Below are positions 1 through 11,920 of a stretch of DNA of 64,000 nt, in pieces. Position numbers and translations under genes: made by a program. The notes beneath the pieces are model-generated. The model saw only the letters and a list, made by a program, of their open reading frames with translations. It had not been told where the DNA came from and did not search any database. The number at the start of each line of letters is the position of its first letter. Position 1 is the first letter of the stretch. The stretch spans positions 1 to 64,000 of the forward strand of contig JAAEAF010003775.1 of assembly GCA_011037195.1 (NCBI GenBank), written 5' to 3'. The stretch is from Triatoma infestans. Taxonomy: Eukaryota > Arthropoda > Insecta > Hemiptera > Reduviidae.

Positions 1-175
1 CCAATTAACTAGGGACGGAGACCCCAGTTTGTGTACTGTGTTTGTCCTTGTATGTAAAGTGTAGAGTGTATGTAGTTTAAGTGTATTGTTCCCATGAAGT
101 GCATGGAGTACTGAGCTGTGGTAACCCGTGGGGTCGCTCATGCAACAGATACCCCTTGCGAGCTTCGAATGCTTT
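1..175. repeat. dispersed repeat shared with 55810-55990
   Basis: Starts CCAATTAACTAGGGACGGAG, ends near GATACCCCTTGCG, and matches 55810-55990 (CCAATTAATTCGAGACGGAG through GATACTCCCTTGCG) with small indels. At the second site it borders LINE RT sequence, so it may be LINE-derived. Confidence 0.7.
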
Positions 176-974
176 TACAAATGTATAAAACTATTACTTT
201 TAATTTAAATTTTTATTTTTTTATTTTTTTGAAAAGCTGATTTTGGGCAAATTCTATGTTAGCAGCCACCCACCCACCCATCCAATTAGTCTATTGGCTT
301 TCGCACTGCTTTTCATGCTAGAATTCTGGTTCCATTACAATAAGAACTAAAACATTGTTGACTATAGTAAATTGTTGACTTCTTCTAAATTGTTTGTTTA
401 GAAAAAGTGGAAAGCTCCAGTTTGTAGTGAACACTGATAGCATAGGCCAGACACTTAAAGGCGGTTGGCACAGCGGGATGCTTACCACATGCTTTCCCAA
501 TAAAAAATCGCCGTCTGTCAAACCTTGGCTCCTCATAGGTTGTGGCATCAAAATTGTTTCTAAGAAAGTCTAAATTTCCGTAGAAAGTAGTGGTGGACAT
601 TTTGAATATACATTAGTAAAATGTTAAATTTAAAAAAATAAAAAATAGATAAGAAAACTAAGAGGCGGACATGCATATTAGTAAATGCATATCATTTTCC
701 CACATTCTATAATCGCAATCTAGGCCCAGCTACTCTAGTGCTTTCTGAGTCTACATGCCCCGATAGTTAATTTGTTGCGCGTCCAGTTTCCTTTTGCAGG
801 AATAGCGGTCATATGAAGGAGTCGACTACTCCTATTCGAAACTACTTTTTTAGTTATCGGTGGCCAAATGATAGCTACCGTTTCCAATCATATCAAATGT
901 AGAAAGATTTTCCCTTCTTCCTGCACTAGATTTGCCTCTACTTATGCTTGCATATGCCCCATCGCTTTTTGCTT

Positions 975-1241
975 TTATTGCAGCCTTGACCTTTCTTTTG
1001 CAAGTTTGTTTGGAAATGGATTAGTTTTATTTGCAACTTCTCTCGCCAGTTTGTCCGCTTCCTCAGTACCACCGATTCCACAATGACTTGTTAGCCAGTG
1101 TAGATGAACTGTTCTTTCATTTTCCCATATTCTCTGCAATAGCTCAAGACTTGTGTAAAACTGCAAATGTTTGTAAGTATCTTTTAAAGCCAAAATTACC
1201 GCTTGAGAATCCACCAGAATAAATGAATAACTGAATAACAA
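975..1241 (-). pseudogene. LINE RNase H fragment (family F)
   Basis: Minus-strand frame: ILVDSQAVILALKDT (third catalytic Asp), then HLHWLTSHCGIGGTEEADKL with the final Asp. The N-terminal half of RNase H is not readable upstream. An 80-bp piece at 686-775 recurs at 1697-1776 in the same orientation on either side. Confidence 0.8.
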
Positions 1242-1779
1242 CTGAATGCATTACTCTTGCGTCAAACGCAGATCTCTTCCAAAGCCAACGGGTTCGCAGC
1301 AACTTTTTCCCCATCAAATTGGACGTAATCTGGCCCACAGGCCACTTAGAGATTACTTTAGGCGGAACAATATATATTTCTTTTTTAACCATAACAGAAT
1401 TATTCGATTGATGCCTTTTTTCAACTTACGAATCACTCCTAGGCTTCTTAAAGCTGTATGCATTATATTTTAGCGGTAAGTTTTTTTTGGGGGGAGGCGT
1501 ATAATGCACTGCGATCAAAGAAGGGGGTCCATTCCCCCCCCTGTTGGTTCCAGAGTCAGGATGCGACCACTTTCAAATTAAAATCTGTGAAAAATCCCAG
1601 AATCTTCCTCCAGCACCTGGTAAGTATCCAGGTTTCCAAACATTTTCTAGACCATAACGTTGCAGTTAGTTAAGATTTGTATTGGAGTCTTCTTCATTTT
1701 CCCACATTCTATAATCGCAATCTAGGCCCAGCTACTCTAGTGCTTTCTGAGTCTACATGCCCCGATAATTAACTTGTCA

Positions 1780-3440
1780 GCATTAGAAGCCTATCAGACT
1801 GATTCATGCTTCAGATTTTTTCTGGTCATAGCCTCCCTGAATAGCTTTAGTTATAAGAGGATTTTCCTCAGTTACTACCTTTTCATTGCTGAGATCCTCC
1901 TTTAGAAACTAGTAGCTTATGCCACAAAAGGGTCCCTGCTTCATAAGAGGAAATACAGCTCATTTTCTTGCCTGGGTGTAGGCCAATCTCAGAGCTTGTT
2001 ATTGAGACTGATGTACATTTCGAGCGCTCGCTTAGCTTAGTGTGTGTCTATTGCTCAGTTCTAATAACAATTGCGCTATACTGTTAGGGATGAGAAGCAT
2101 GGTATCGCTGGCGCCGTTTTTGTTCTTGAAAAGAAGTATAGTATTTCCGTCAAAACATGATTAGACAAATAGAGCTATAATTGAAAGGCTGAATTTACCT
2201 ACAAACAAAGAAACACGCTGAGTAAGTTTATAAGATATACTAGTAATATACCAGATTTATGTCGCTAAGTTTTAAGTTTATCCATAAATCTTTCAGCTTA
2301 ATAATGTAACAAATATGATCGTTAATTTAAAACCACATATATTAAGACTTCACTATTAATAGCTAATTATCGCTACAGTAAAACATTTAATTGTTGAAGT
2401 CGTTAATATAGTAGAAGCGTGTTGACTAGGATGGAATAGTTGGTGTATTGTGGTTACAATAAGTAACATTCTATTCGATACTAAATTCACTACTCCAAGA
2501 CGTCCTACAAAAGGAGTCTCCTATACTGTTTTCTAGAGAGCCCAGATGGTAAGGTCGCACGAGTCGATTTATCATTGTGACGTCTTACAAGTATCCTACT
2601 AGATACTGTTCACATATACATATACAAACCACAAATAACATGTCAAGATAAAGTAAAATATTCACCTTTTGTAGGTAAATATAACACTAAAGGTTCTTAA
2701 ATTTATTTATATAACATTACGTTTCTAGCAAAAATCTTTGTGTTACTCTTTGTGATAAAAAAATATATGCTACCAACTTTATAAAATCATATAAAAATTA
2801 ATAGTTTCTGATTAGTTGCCAACTGAGTTCTGATTATCATTTTGCGCATGCGCAGCCCCCGATTTGCTTGCGATTGCTTTGAATTTGAATGCTGTTGTAA
2901 CGCTTAAATGTTTTTTTTTTTTTTAAATTATTTAAATATAAAATCTCCCTATAAAGTTCCCGACTAGCTAGCACGAGACTTGTGCCTCGAACTGTTCTGT
3001 TAGATCATGTTAAACTAGTTTCAAACTGATTTGATGTTTAGTTGGAAAATCTGTTTTTGAGTTTGAAATCACTGCAATCATTCTTTCCCACAAGAAACAA
3101 TCCTCCATTCCTACGCAGACGATAACTCTGCATCGCTTCCAATCCAGTTTCTGTCCATGCATCCTAAATCCTCAAAAAATTATAGAACTGGTTTAAAAAA
3201 TGAAAAATCAAAGTCAACCCGCCAAATGCAAAATAATCTTAAGACTTAGCTGCTCCACCCTTTCACCTATCCTTAACCAGCGACCGAGTTCACTGTCTCG
3301 GTTTATACTAAAAGAAACGACTAATTTGGAACCCTTACACTAGACTGAAGAGACAGAGAAATTAACACACAATTAAAAATTCTCTCTAGACTGCTTGAGC
3401 GACATTATAAACACACAATTGAAAGCAAAAGACTTATTAT
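1780..3440. other. AT-rich stretch without recognised gene
   Basis: No coding sense found. A GCGCATGCGCAG palindrome at 2845 and short inverted motifs are present, but nothing assigns the region to an element. Confidence 0.5.
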
Positions 3441-3603
3441 ATACGAGGGTCATTCAATAAGTAACGAGACAATCGCTGTAGCTTAGAAACGGTTTGTATA
3501 TCAATACAACAGTTTCAGTGCGTCAAGCTGGCATCCTTGTACTTAGTTTCTCAACAGCTGTTCGACAGCATTTGGTAAGCATAACCTCAAATGTATTCAG
3601 TTA

Positions 3604-3872
3604 TTATTATGCCGGGTGCCTGATGGCGTGAGACCTAAGCCTACGAGGCTTTTATCGCCCCGATACCTCCCATATTCCCTTAATTAATCTCCCCCGGTAG
3701 CTTACCGGTCAGTCTACAATATCCCAAGATATCCTTAAACTCCAACCCGCCCAGGCAATTCTGCGAGAGAGGTGCCCTCCCATATACGCGAAACCTAGTA
3801 CCAGCGAAACAGGGACACTGACATAAATAGTGGTACACCGTTTCCCTGACTCCGTCGTCGCAGTTCTGAATA
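3604..3872 (-). mobile_element. 5'-truncated LINE 3' end nested in the mariner, 16-bp target duplication
   Basis: The perfect direct repeat CAAATGTATTCAGTTA (3588-3603 and 3873-3888) flanks a 269-bp insert. Read on the minus strand it gives ETVYHYLCQCPCFAGTRFR, the zinc-knuckle-like C-terminal block (H...C.C...R) of RNase H-type LINEs, followed by about 150 bp of 3' UTR. GC content is higher than its surroundings. Confidence 0.82.
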
Positions 3873-4258
3873 CAAATGTATTCAGTTAGAAAAGGCGAGT
3901 CCGCTCGAGCATTGCACCTCGGAAGAACAACGCTCAGTGATAAGATTTTTAATTGTAGAGGGTATCCAAGCTAGTGAAATCCACGAATGAATGTTGAAAG
4001 TGTACGGGAATAATTGTTTGAACCGTTCGAACGTTTACAAATGGGTAGAACAATTTAAAAGTGGCAGTGAAGTGTTTGTGACGAGCAACAAAGTGACGAC
4101 CGGTTGAAGTTGTAACTTCCTCCCTCGAATCTCGCATTAACGCTTTAATTAGGACAATTATGTTGAAGTGATAGCTGAAGAAGTGCTTTGCGAGTGTTTG
4201 AACTGTCCACAACATTAATCAGAATTAGCTGCAGTACAAGAAAATTTGTGCGAGATGG

Positions 4259-4558
4259 GTGCCAAGACAACCTACGGGTTACTCAAATAACACTTCAAAA
4301 AAAAGAGGTGGGAAGAGGTGGGGGATTCTTCCACAACTCCCCTACAGCTCCGACCTCGCCCCATTGGACTTCCATTTGTTTGGATCCCTTAAAGAGGCTC
4401 TACGGGGGAAATATTTTCAATCCAATGAAGAAGTCAAAAATCAGGTGCAAAAGTGGCTACGAGATCAATCCAAAGAATTTTATGCTAGAGGCATACAAAA
4501 TTTAGAAGAACGATGGGACAAATTTATAAATGTTGCTAGGAACTATTCTGAAAAGTAG
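4259..4558 (+). pseudogene. mariner transposase C-terminal fragment
   Basis: A 99-codon frame contains LPYSSDLAPLDFHLFGSLKE, the region of the third catalytic Asp. It continues with EALRGKYFQSNEEVKNQVQK, then WLRDQ, GIQNLEERWDKFI and the terminal NYSEK. These are the usual end motifs of this mariner subgroup. The upstream start is a chance ATG in the deletion-junction region. Confidence 0.85.
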
Positions 4559-4639
4559 CCAAAGTTTTGTATTGATTAAATGAATCGTTTTTAAGCTAAA
4601 GCGATTTTTGCCTTGTTACTTATTCAATGATCCTGCTAT

Positions 4640-6035
4640 AATACAGTCATAAATACCCTATGGATTTACGGATGTGAGGTTTGGAATTCAGCTAAGCATT
4701 CTAATTTCTACCAGTCTAAGGTCTTTCGGAAAATCACCAGTGCTCCTTACTTTGTCTTCAATTTAAATCTCCATACTGATCTTGAAATTCCTTTTGTCCA
4801 CCAGCTGATAATATCCAATTATAAAAAATTCATGATTCCACATACACCCTCTTGTCCAAAGACTGCCCTCTCCCACAGAATTTATTTTTAAATGAAAGTG
4901 ACTAAACTTTTTTGGGTAATAAGCATGTAAGATACTATACGAACGAATGGTTTGTGAGCAAATTGAAAAAAACTGAAAAAAAGGTCATTTCTAGTTTTTG
5001 ATTCTTTTTAGCCCACATATACCAATTTATTTGCTAAAAAAATTTTTTTCCATTTTCAGAAGACCTCAAAACATGTATTTCCGATAAAAATTGAAGTCGT
5101 AAAATATAATACGATCTCTTAGTAGAAGGAGGAAGAAAAAGTAAATGCTATTGAACCCTTTTTTTTTATTGTATTATTTTATAAATTCTGAAAGAAGTTT
5201 TTATGTATGGGTTCACGTTTTCAATATGAAAAGAGTAGAGGCGACAAGAGGAAACCATTTAAAAGTAACACAAAAGAGTTTTAGCTGTAGACCCGCATCT
5301 TTTTACAGAAACACAAACACACATACGCGCACACCCACAAAGTCCAGTTTATTGACCTCAAAACATTTTGGTTTTATATCACTGATATACCCGCACTTTT
5401 AGTTTGTTATCTCCTTCCTTAAACTAGTCCTAGCTAGTGTTCAAAGAGTGAACAACATTTGGGCAATTTGAGAAACGTAAAACCAACAAACATAGAAAGT
5501 ACTAATCAACTTAATTAACTCAAAGCTTAATGGCTGTGTTCCACAATAGGTCTCCAACTCTTCTTTAATCGTTGTGTTGTTGCTTTGAAAGGTTTCACAA
5601 ATCTTGGACAATTCTTCCATTTTATTGTTTAATGAAATTACAAAACTTAGATGTCACAAGGTGAAAAAGCGAAGTTTAATAATTTAATAGGACTTTGACT
5701 CCTAAATTAAGTAAAAAAAAAAAAAAAAAAAAATTATTCAGCATTAACTTCAAACTAGCAACACAAACAAATATAAAAAGGGAGTCATAAAATTAACATA
5801 AGTTATGAATATTAAATAGCAATTTTTAAATATTAATGTGTGCCCAATTTTATGTACATTTTTCATGTACTAAATAACTGTTTAAAAACAGGACAAAATG
5901 TAAACATAATTTAACAAATTCCAAATTTTGGTACTTGCTGTAATCAAAATGTATTATTATAATAGTGCCAAATTTTCAAAAGATTTTTCACCATAAATAG
6001 AACTTTCGATGGTTTTTGAATTTTTTTTTAAAAAA
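4640..6035. other. diverged repeat debris
   Basis: A few Rep-A-like phrases (4910-5110, AAGATACTATACGAACGAAT) and an A run of about 24 (5714-5735). No ORF of note. Confidence 0.45.
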
Positions 6036-6037
6036 AA

Positions 6038-7012
6038 ATCTGGTGAGAAACACTCACACAACTTTCTCTTACTTCAGTTCTCTCAAAATTATAATTGACA
6101 AATTTTATAGTTTGTGTAACAAATTTAATGAAATACGTCGAAAACTGAAAAAAACTGTCCAGTAAAAGCGCACTTCCGGTGTACTAATTTTCTTCAAAAA
6201 CTGAATTTTGGCCATCTATTTATTTCTAATTAATTCTGTTTGGATTATTGAATTGTATAATGCAACTATGATAGCACTTTAGAGAAAAATATAACCCCAC
6301 CCCCTCTTGCCAAAGTGCCCTGAAATGAATTTTGTCAGAGAAATGTTTTAAATAAAAGTTGTAGAACATTGTATATTTAGTTTATGTAGGAATTTTCAAG
6401 AAAATCGTCGGAGACATGAATCGGATGACAAAATCGCGAAAAAGTGAAAAAAAAAAATCATTTAGTAAAGTGGTAATGTAAACGCACTTACGGTTATCCG
6501 ATTTTTTTGAAACTCGGAATTTCAACAACATATTCAATTCTAATTAACATTACTTAGATGATAGAATTGTTTAATAAACTGAAATAGCACTTTAGATGAA
6601 AACCTTACCCTATCCCTCCCCCATAACTGTCCTTAAATGAATTTTCCCAGAGAAACATTACAAATAAAAGTTGTAGTTCATTGTACGTGTAGTTGATGTA
6701 CCAAGTTTGAAGAAAATCGTCGGAGCCATTTTTGAGAAAATCGCAAAAAAAGTACAAAAAAAAAAACAACAAGTTGACAGATGACCCACATCGCAGCTGC
6801 CATGGTAGATGTCAACGGAATATCAAGTTTGAATTCGACGTTTGTCTTTTTGAGCTTATGGTTTCATATTAGATACTACGACAAACCATTTGCTTTTAAA
6901 ACCCACTCTTTTGGAATCAGGGACCTCAAAAAGGATATTTTCGCGGAAAAATCGATATCGAATATTGACACGATTTACAATACTCCTCTTACTAGGAGTA
7001 AGAGAAAAAGTA
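6038..7012 (-). repeat. Rep-A, full-length copy
   Basis: Runs from the ATCTGGTG end to TAGGAGTAAGAGAAAAAGTA. It contains the monomer blocks (AACTCGGAATTTCAACAACA, GTTGTAG, ATGAATTTTCCCAGAGAAAC) and the hairpin end. The ETS-like motif is intact in part (CACTTCCGGT at 6172) and mutated elsewhere (CACTTACGGTT). Confidence 0.82.
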
Positions 7013-7089
7013 ACCTAATGGAAGATTCTGATCGACCGTTCTTATATGAAGGGAAAAAGGATTGTGAGATTCGGTCTTTTTTAAAAAAT

Positions 7090-7200
7090 AAGAAAATTTA
7101 AATTCTTGCCAATGTTTGTACAAATATATTGTCTTTTTCAAGGCCCACGACATACAAATACAACAGGTTCTTTTTTGAAAGACAAAATCAAGAAACAAAA
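7090..7200 (-). repeat. Penelope 3'-region-like scrap
   Basis: The stretch around 7108-7142 matches one at 29105-29150: both contain ATTGTCTTTTTCA preceded by a CAA(T/C)GTTT block. On the minus strand the 29-kb copy reads CTGAAAAAGACAATAAATTT followed by GTCGAAACGTTGG, a degenerate relative of the hammerhead-like layout (core CTGAAAA, stem GACAA/TTGTC, GAAA). The 7.1-kb copy has lost GAAA. Confidence 0.4.
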
Positions 7201-7399
7201 TCAGAAAATAATAATAAAAAATATAAAATTATAGATTAATTTATACATTTTTTGGTTTACTTACATAAAAGAAACTGTTAAATAATCTTCAAAACATAAC
7301 AATTTTAAAAACTTATATATAAATTTGGAAAATAAAAAGGTTGAGAGCACACAACACCACAGAGAATAGTGAACAAATAAATCATAGTGAACAGCGGGC

Positions 7400-7990
7400 A
7401 GGTATAGTTATAACGGGACTAGTAGAGAGAGGGTCTATTTGGAAAACAAGGTCAGGGGTTAAGAAATGAAGTTGTGATAAATTTAAGAGAGATTGTTGGT
7501 ATCTGTCCTGTAATTAATAGAATTTTTTTGATTTTTTATATATAGCATTTCTAATAAGTTGAAGTTTTTTCTTTTCCTATTAAGTTCAGTTGCCAAAATA
7601 CTAGTGTTAGAAAAATCAAAATCGTGTCCTTTTTTCGGTATGGTGTTTAGTGAGTGCTGTTATATTTTCAGAGTTAGGTTTGTTTTTTCTGCAGTCATAG
7701 TCATGTTGGTATAACCTGTTCTTTAAATATGTTTCGTTTGACCAATATAAGTGGCTGGACATTGCTGGCAATTTATTTTATAAATAATATTTGATTGTAG
7801 TTCTGTCGGGTACGGTCTTTTAATTTAGTGAACAGTTTGTGTATTGTATTGGTTGTTTTATGTGCTAGGATAATGTTATATGGTCTGAGGACTTTGGATA
7901 TTTTTTCTGATAGATTTCTTATGTAAGGAAAGGAGATATATTTCGGAATAGATGTGGAATTGGGATTCAAAGATGAAATTTGGTTTTATC
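7400..7990 (-). pseudogene. Penelope-like element: RT end and GIY-YIG endonuclease, decayed
   Basis: Minus-strand reading: FPYIRNLSEKISKVLRPYNI then HKLFTKLKDRT (the linker after the RT thumb). A frame change leads to IIYKINCQQCPATYIGQTKH, which is the GIY-YIG start with its CxxC-like pair. Further frames give NITALTKHHTEK and traces of a final helix region (NLLEMLYIKN-type). This order (linker, C-x-x-C, YIGQT, EH/HH, terminal helix) is diagnostic of Penelope-like retroelements. Multiple frame shifts and stops show it is dead. Penelope elements use GIY-YIG for target cleavage. Confidence 0.8.
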
Positions 7991-8756
7991 CGAAATAATG
8001 GGCAAAATACTATTGTTATGAGGCAATTCAAAAATTTTTGTTATTTAAAGATCAATCGGATATTCGATTAGATAACCATGAAAATTCTGAAAAAGACAGG
8101 ACAGGATGTTTGAGATACACCAGTTATTAAATCACTAGCTTTTTTTCCTTTCTTTAATTGCTAAAACAATTAGTTCGATAAAACATATTATTAACTAAAT
8201 TGATCTAACAGGTCCAACAACTTTAAACTGTGCCAAAAAATAACGGTCTGATCTAAAAGGTTTAATATATTGGATTCTATAAATATATAATGATCGGAGC
8301 AAAATTGTTAAAGTCAAAATGGAGATTAACTTGTAAATTGCTTACCAAAAACCTTACACAGGTAAGTGACTCATAAATCAATATACTGTATTAAATGTCA
8401 ATATACTTGATCGATAAAAGTAGATAAGAAGGAATCATAGATTAAGTTTTAGTTTATTGTTTACCAAAAAACTTACATAAGTAGAACTCTAAAAAAAAAA
8501 GTCATAAAATATATTATATTGCAAACATTAGGCATACATAGAGGTTAATAAACTTTTGTACGAATGGAAAAATACAGGTTAATGAACCCTGGCCTGGGGT
8601 ACGTGGGGCAGAGCCTCTCTTTAAGTCTCTGTGTATATATTTTATATATATATATGTATAGAGTGAGAGAGAGAGAGATAGAAAGTATATGAGAGAGATG
8701 AGGAAGAAGTATGTGGGTGAGGTATAAGGATCTAAAGAAAACTACTATTGCCAAGT
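7991..8756. other. AT-rich stretch with microsatellites
   Basis: TATATA and GAGAGA runs at 8635-8700. Nothing coding seen. Confidence 0.5.
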
Positions 8757-8845
8757 TACCACTATAGCTGAGTGGTGTAAGTGATGGACTTGGATGACGA
8801 AGGTTGTGAGATCGCTTTTGCTGACCTAAGCAAAAAAAAAAATTA
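8757..8845 (+). repeat. possible tRNA-like SINE head with A-tail
   Basis: TATAGCTGAGTGGTGTAAGT resembles an A box and GTTGTGAGATC a damaged B box 40 bp later, followed by an 11-A run. A single weak example; it could be coincidence. Confidence 0.3.
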
Positions 8846-8875
8846 ATTTTTAATATTTCTTCGCTTACAGGAAAA

Positions 8876-9043
8876 GGGGATGGGGAGGGGGTGGGGGAAA
8901 AGTTGGGAATAGGTTGGGGGAGGGGAGAGGGATCATGTGGTGGGAGAGGGGTAACTAGGGCGGTGAGGGGGGTGGTGGATCATGGACAGGGAAGGTTGGA
9001 AGGTAGAAGGCGAGGGGGGGAGGTGAGGGAGCAAAAATCTGTC
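8876..9043 (+). repeat. G-rich, strand-asymmetric tract
   Basis: About 165 bp dominated by G runs of 3-7 with A spacers and very little C, in the midst of AT-rich DNA. It has more than four G-triplet runs in several 30-bp windows, so quadruplex formation is plausible on the plus strand. No ORF or known element. Confidence 0.6.
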
Positions 9044-9162
9044 CCAGAATCGGCAAAATAGCTTGCTATTTATAAGTGTTTAGATACTATACGAAATTTA
9101 AAGATAATGGTTAGAACTTTTTTTTGGGGGAGGGAGGAAATTGCGAAAATGTGGAGAATAAA

Positions 9163-9402
9163 ATCTGGTGTGAAACACTCGCATAACTTTCTCTTATTAC
9201 AGTTTATAAAATTGTTTGACAAATTTTTTATAATTAGTATACGAAATTTAATGAAATTCGTTGGTGTTTTTTTTTTATGGAAAAACTGTTCTCCATAAGA
9301 ATGCATTTCCGGTTAAATAATTTTTGTGATCTATTTCTAATTAATTTTGTTTAGATTAGCAGAATTGTATAATCAACTAAGGATAGCATTTTAGAGGAAA
9401 AA
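9163..9402 (-). repeat. Rep-A, 3' fragment
   Basis: Begins ATCTGGTGTGAAACACTCGC and carries CATTTCCGGTTAA; cut at about 9402 by the RT fragment. Confidence 0.75.
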
Positions 9403-9404
9403 AG

Positions 9405-9900
9405 TGGAGTTGGAAAAGGTTGTATTTTGAGCCCGCCACTATTTTACCTGTTTATTAACGATCGACCATATTATTTGGGAGGAGTTGTGAAAATGAAATA
9501 TCGAATTATTAAGGTGATAAGGTATTAGTGGCGGGATTTTCCACTATCCTTACTGAAGATGATTCAAGACTTAGAGATTTACAGTGAACTCTGGAAACTT
9601 ATGGTTAATATAAATTAGTTCAGAGTTATAATTTTCCAAAGAAAGAAAATATACAAATGAAAAATGGTATTTAAAAAAAGAAAAGTGGTGACATTGTCAA
9701 GTTATATACGTATCTCGGAGACGTGAAGTTAATCACAGAGCATTAAAATTGTAGAGAAATAAAATTTGCCACACGGGGACTTAATCGAATTCTATGCAAC
9801 ATAGATTGTTCAAAAGGGTTGTTAAGTTTTCGACCAAGTGGAAAGTCTTTGAAACAATTAGTTGTTTGGTCAATAATTCGTTATCCGGAAAGGGTTTTTT
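9405..9900 (+). pseudogene. LINE-type reverse transcriptase fragment, decayed
   Basis: Plus-strand traces GVGKGCILSPPLFYLFINDR then YYLGGVVK, a damaged YADD region, a SELWKLMVNIN-like helix and VKLYTYLGDVKL after shifts. QGCxLSPxLFxLFIND and YTYLG are RT palm and thumb motifs. It directly abuts the truncated Rep-A piece ending near 9402. Confidence 0.7.
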
Positions 9901-11920
9901 TAAAATATGAAGAAACCGGAAAATTTTAATGCTTCCCTTCTCTCTCTTCCCAATAATACACTTAATTGTGTCATAATTTAGAAACTAATATATTACATTG
10001 TCTATTCTCATTTAAACTATATTCTACAAATTCTGAGTAATCTTATTTAATCTCAAACATTGGCTGGTTTCAGGCTTGGTCAAATAGAGTGCAAAAGTAT
10101 TCCATTCAATTTGATGCCAGTAACTTGAATAGTGATTCAATTAAGGCTATAGCGTGTTTAATATTGGAAACTGTTAAATCAAGTCAAAGAGCTACTATCT
10201 TCAATAATGTTTCAGCTGCTCGATTTCATATTATTTACAGGCAATTTAACCACAATGGATAAACTATATCAATCAATTCAGCATTAATAAATTAAGCTTG
10301 TACTGTAAATTGTGGAACTGAAATGATGAATTTCAATTATTAACCATGGAGGCGAGATAATAATTATTATTTTTCATTTTACAGTTTAGATACTTACGTA
10401 AGGTTTTTATCATTTCTTTTGTGAATTTCCTATTTTATCTCCCTGCCGACTATAATATTTTGGATCAAGAAATATTATCTCTTATGGGGATCAGGGAGAG
10501 ATGCCGCATATTTTTTGAAATTCATACACAACGTTCCATAATTCACACAAAATAAATTGAAGTATGCAGTACAGTTCACTATCAAATATGCAATATCTGT
10601 AATACGATAAATAACGAAAACAATGTGTCACTATTTTATAATAACTTCTTTTCTAAACCTCTACCTTGAGGCATCTCACCCGTATATCCCGGGTAAGATG
10701 CCGCACCTTTACGGGAGATACGCCGTGCTTCATAAAAAATCAATTATTCATTGTCCTAAAAACACTTTATTATAGACTGAACGCTTTTTATTGATGCATG
10801 ATAGGACTTACATTATTAAAAAAAGCATTAAAACATATTTATAGAAATGTCTAAGCCTAACAGCACGAGGAGGTTGAAAGCAATGTAACTGTGAGGTGAA
10901 GTTAAACACAGTTTGTGAATTAAACTAACCTAAACTTGAACACTTGAAGCTATTATAAACATAGATTTAAGTTACATTCAGAAAATGAATTTAATCTTTA
11001 CCTACTTTGCACACAAATGTTTGTTTCCCTACGCCATGACTTCGGCTGTTCAGCCATTCACCGTCGCGTGGTCCAGTATAAAGAACTAGGCTGCGCTGGC
11101 GAATAATGTTGTTCGTTTAGTTGGATATCAGGGGACACGTGAGAACAATCTCGGACGCAGGTATTTTGAAGGTTTTGAAGTATCTGGATTTTCAATGCTG
11201 GAACCTGGCAAGGGTTTTATAGGATGCAAGTTAGTTTGAGGTGTGGTGATGGTTTTACTTGGTGGAGTATGTTGCATTTTCCTCGAATCTTCTGGTTGGC
11301 ACACAGCATTATCCGATACTAAAAGTGAGTGATCTGTATGAGAGTTTCTGTTGAATGCATAGATTCCAGTGGCTTTGACGTCATTAGATGAACCATTGCC
11401 AACACTTGCAACTTTGTTCCAAGCGTCACAAAATCAATAGTCCAATCCGATACCGAGTCAGTTTGCGCCAAATGTGCTGTTTAATCCAAGTATTACTTAC
11501 ACTCTTGAAATTTTCTTCGAGTTTTTTTAAAATGTTGGCATTTCAAACTAGATTATGAAAACGGACGAAAAATTAAAGCCAATGTTAAACACTGTTTAAA
11601 AACGCAACAATGAATTACACTGTAAAAATAAGGCTAAAGTACATGTTGGTTACAGTTTCACTACCTGTGGCATGTATACCGGACAGAAAAATAAGCGGCA
11701 TGTATACCGGATCTAGATGCAACATATTTCCCACTTTATAGGGGAGAGATGCCACATGGTTAATCGTGAAAAGAAAGATGGTGTTATCATAGCCAGAACA
11801 TTCTACACAGATGCTACGCTTAATACTAACACCAAAATTACGCAAGAGTTAAGCAATTTGCCTAGAAAAACAATTTTAGTATAAGGCGTTAGAAATATTG
11901 TATGGCAGCTGAAATGTTAG
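9901..11920. other. unassigned; possible DNA-transposon remains
   Basis: GAGAGATGCCGCAT (10495), CATCTCACCCG (10670) and GAGAGATGCCACAT (11751) look like related end motifs, and 10990-11480 is GC-richer with minus-strand proline-rich traces. No frame confirms a family. Confidence 0.35.

Larger units (their letters stand above)
3444..4635 (+). mobile_element. mariner element, internally deleted, with a nested LINE fragment
   Basis: Terminal inverted repeats (CGAGGGTCATTCAATAAGTA at the left; the degenerate complement TTACTTATTCAATGATCCTG at the right) are flanked by TA on both sides (3442-3443, 4636-4637). Minus the 285-bp nested LINE piece the element is about 0.9 kb, shorter than a complete 1.3-kb mariner. 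Transposase traces in plus orientation cover the N-terminal HTH region (about 3895-4200) and the C-terminal third (4259-4558); the central catalytic segment is missing. Confidence 0.88.

Noticed and set aside
318..600. Two overlapping minus-strand frames of 71-77 codons
   Set aside because: They look protein-like in places (DATTYEEPRFDRRRFFIGKA) but no family match, no splice signals, and the two frames overlap without a clear coding choice.
10430..11845. Possible pogo/Tigger-like transposon with GAGAGATGCC end motifs
   Set aside because: End motifs occur in the same orientation instead of inverted, and the minus-strand traces are too broken to assign a transposase.
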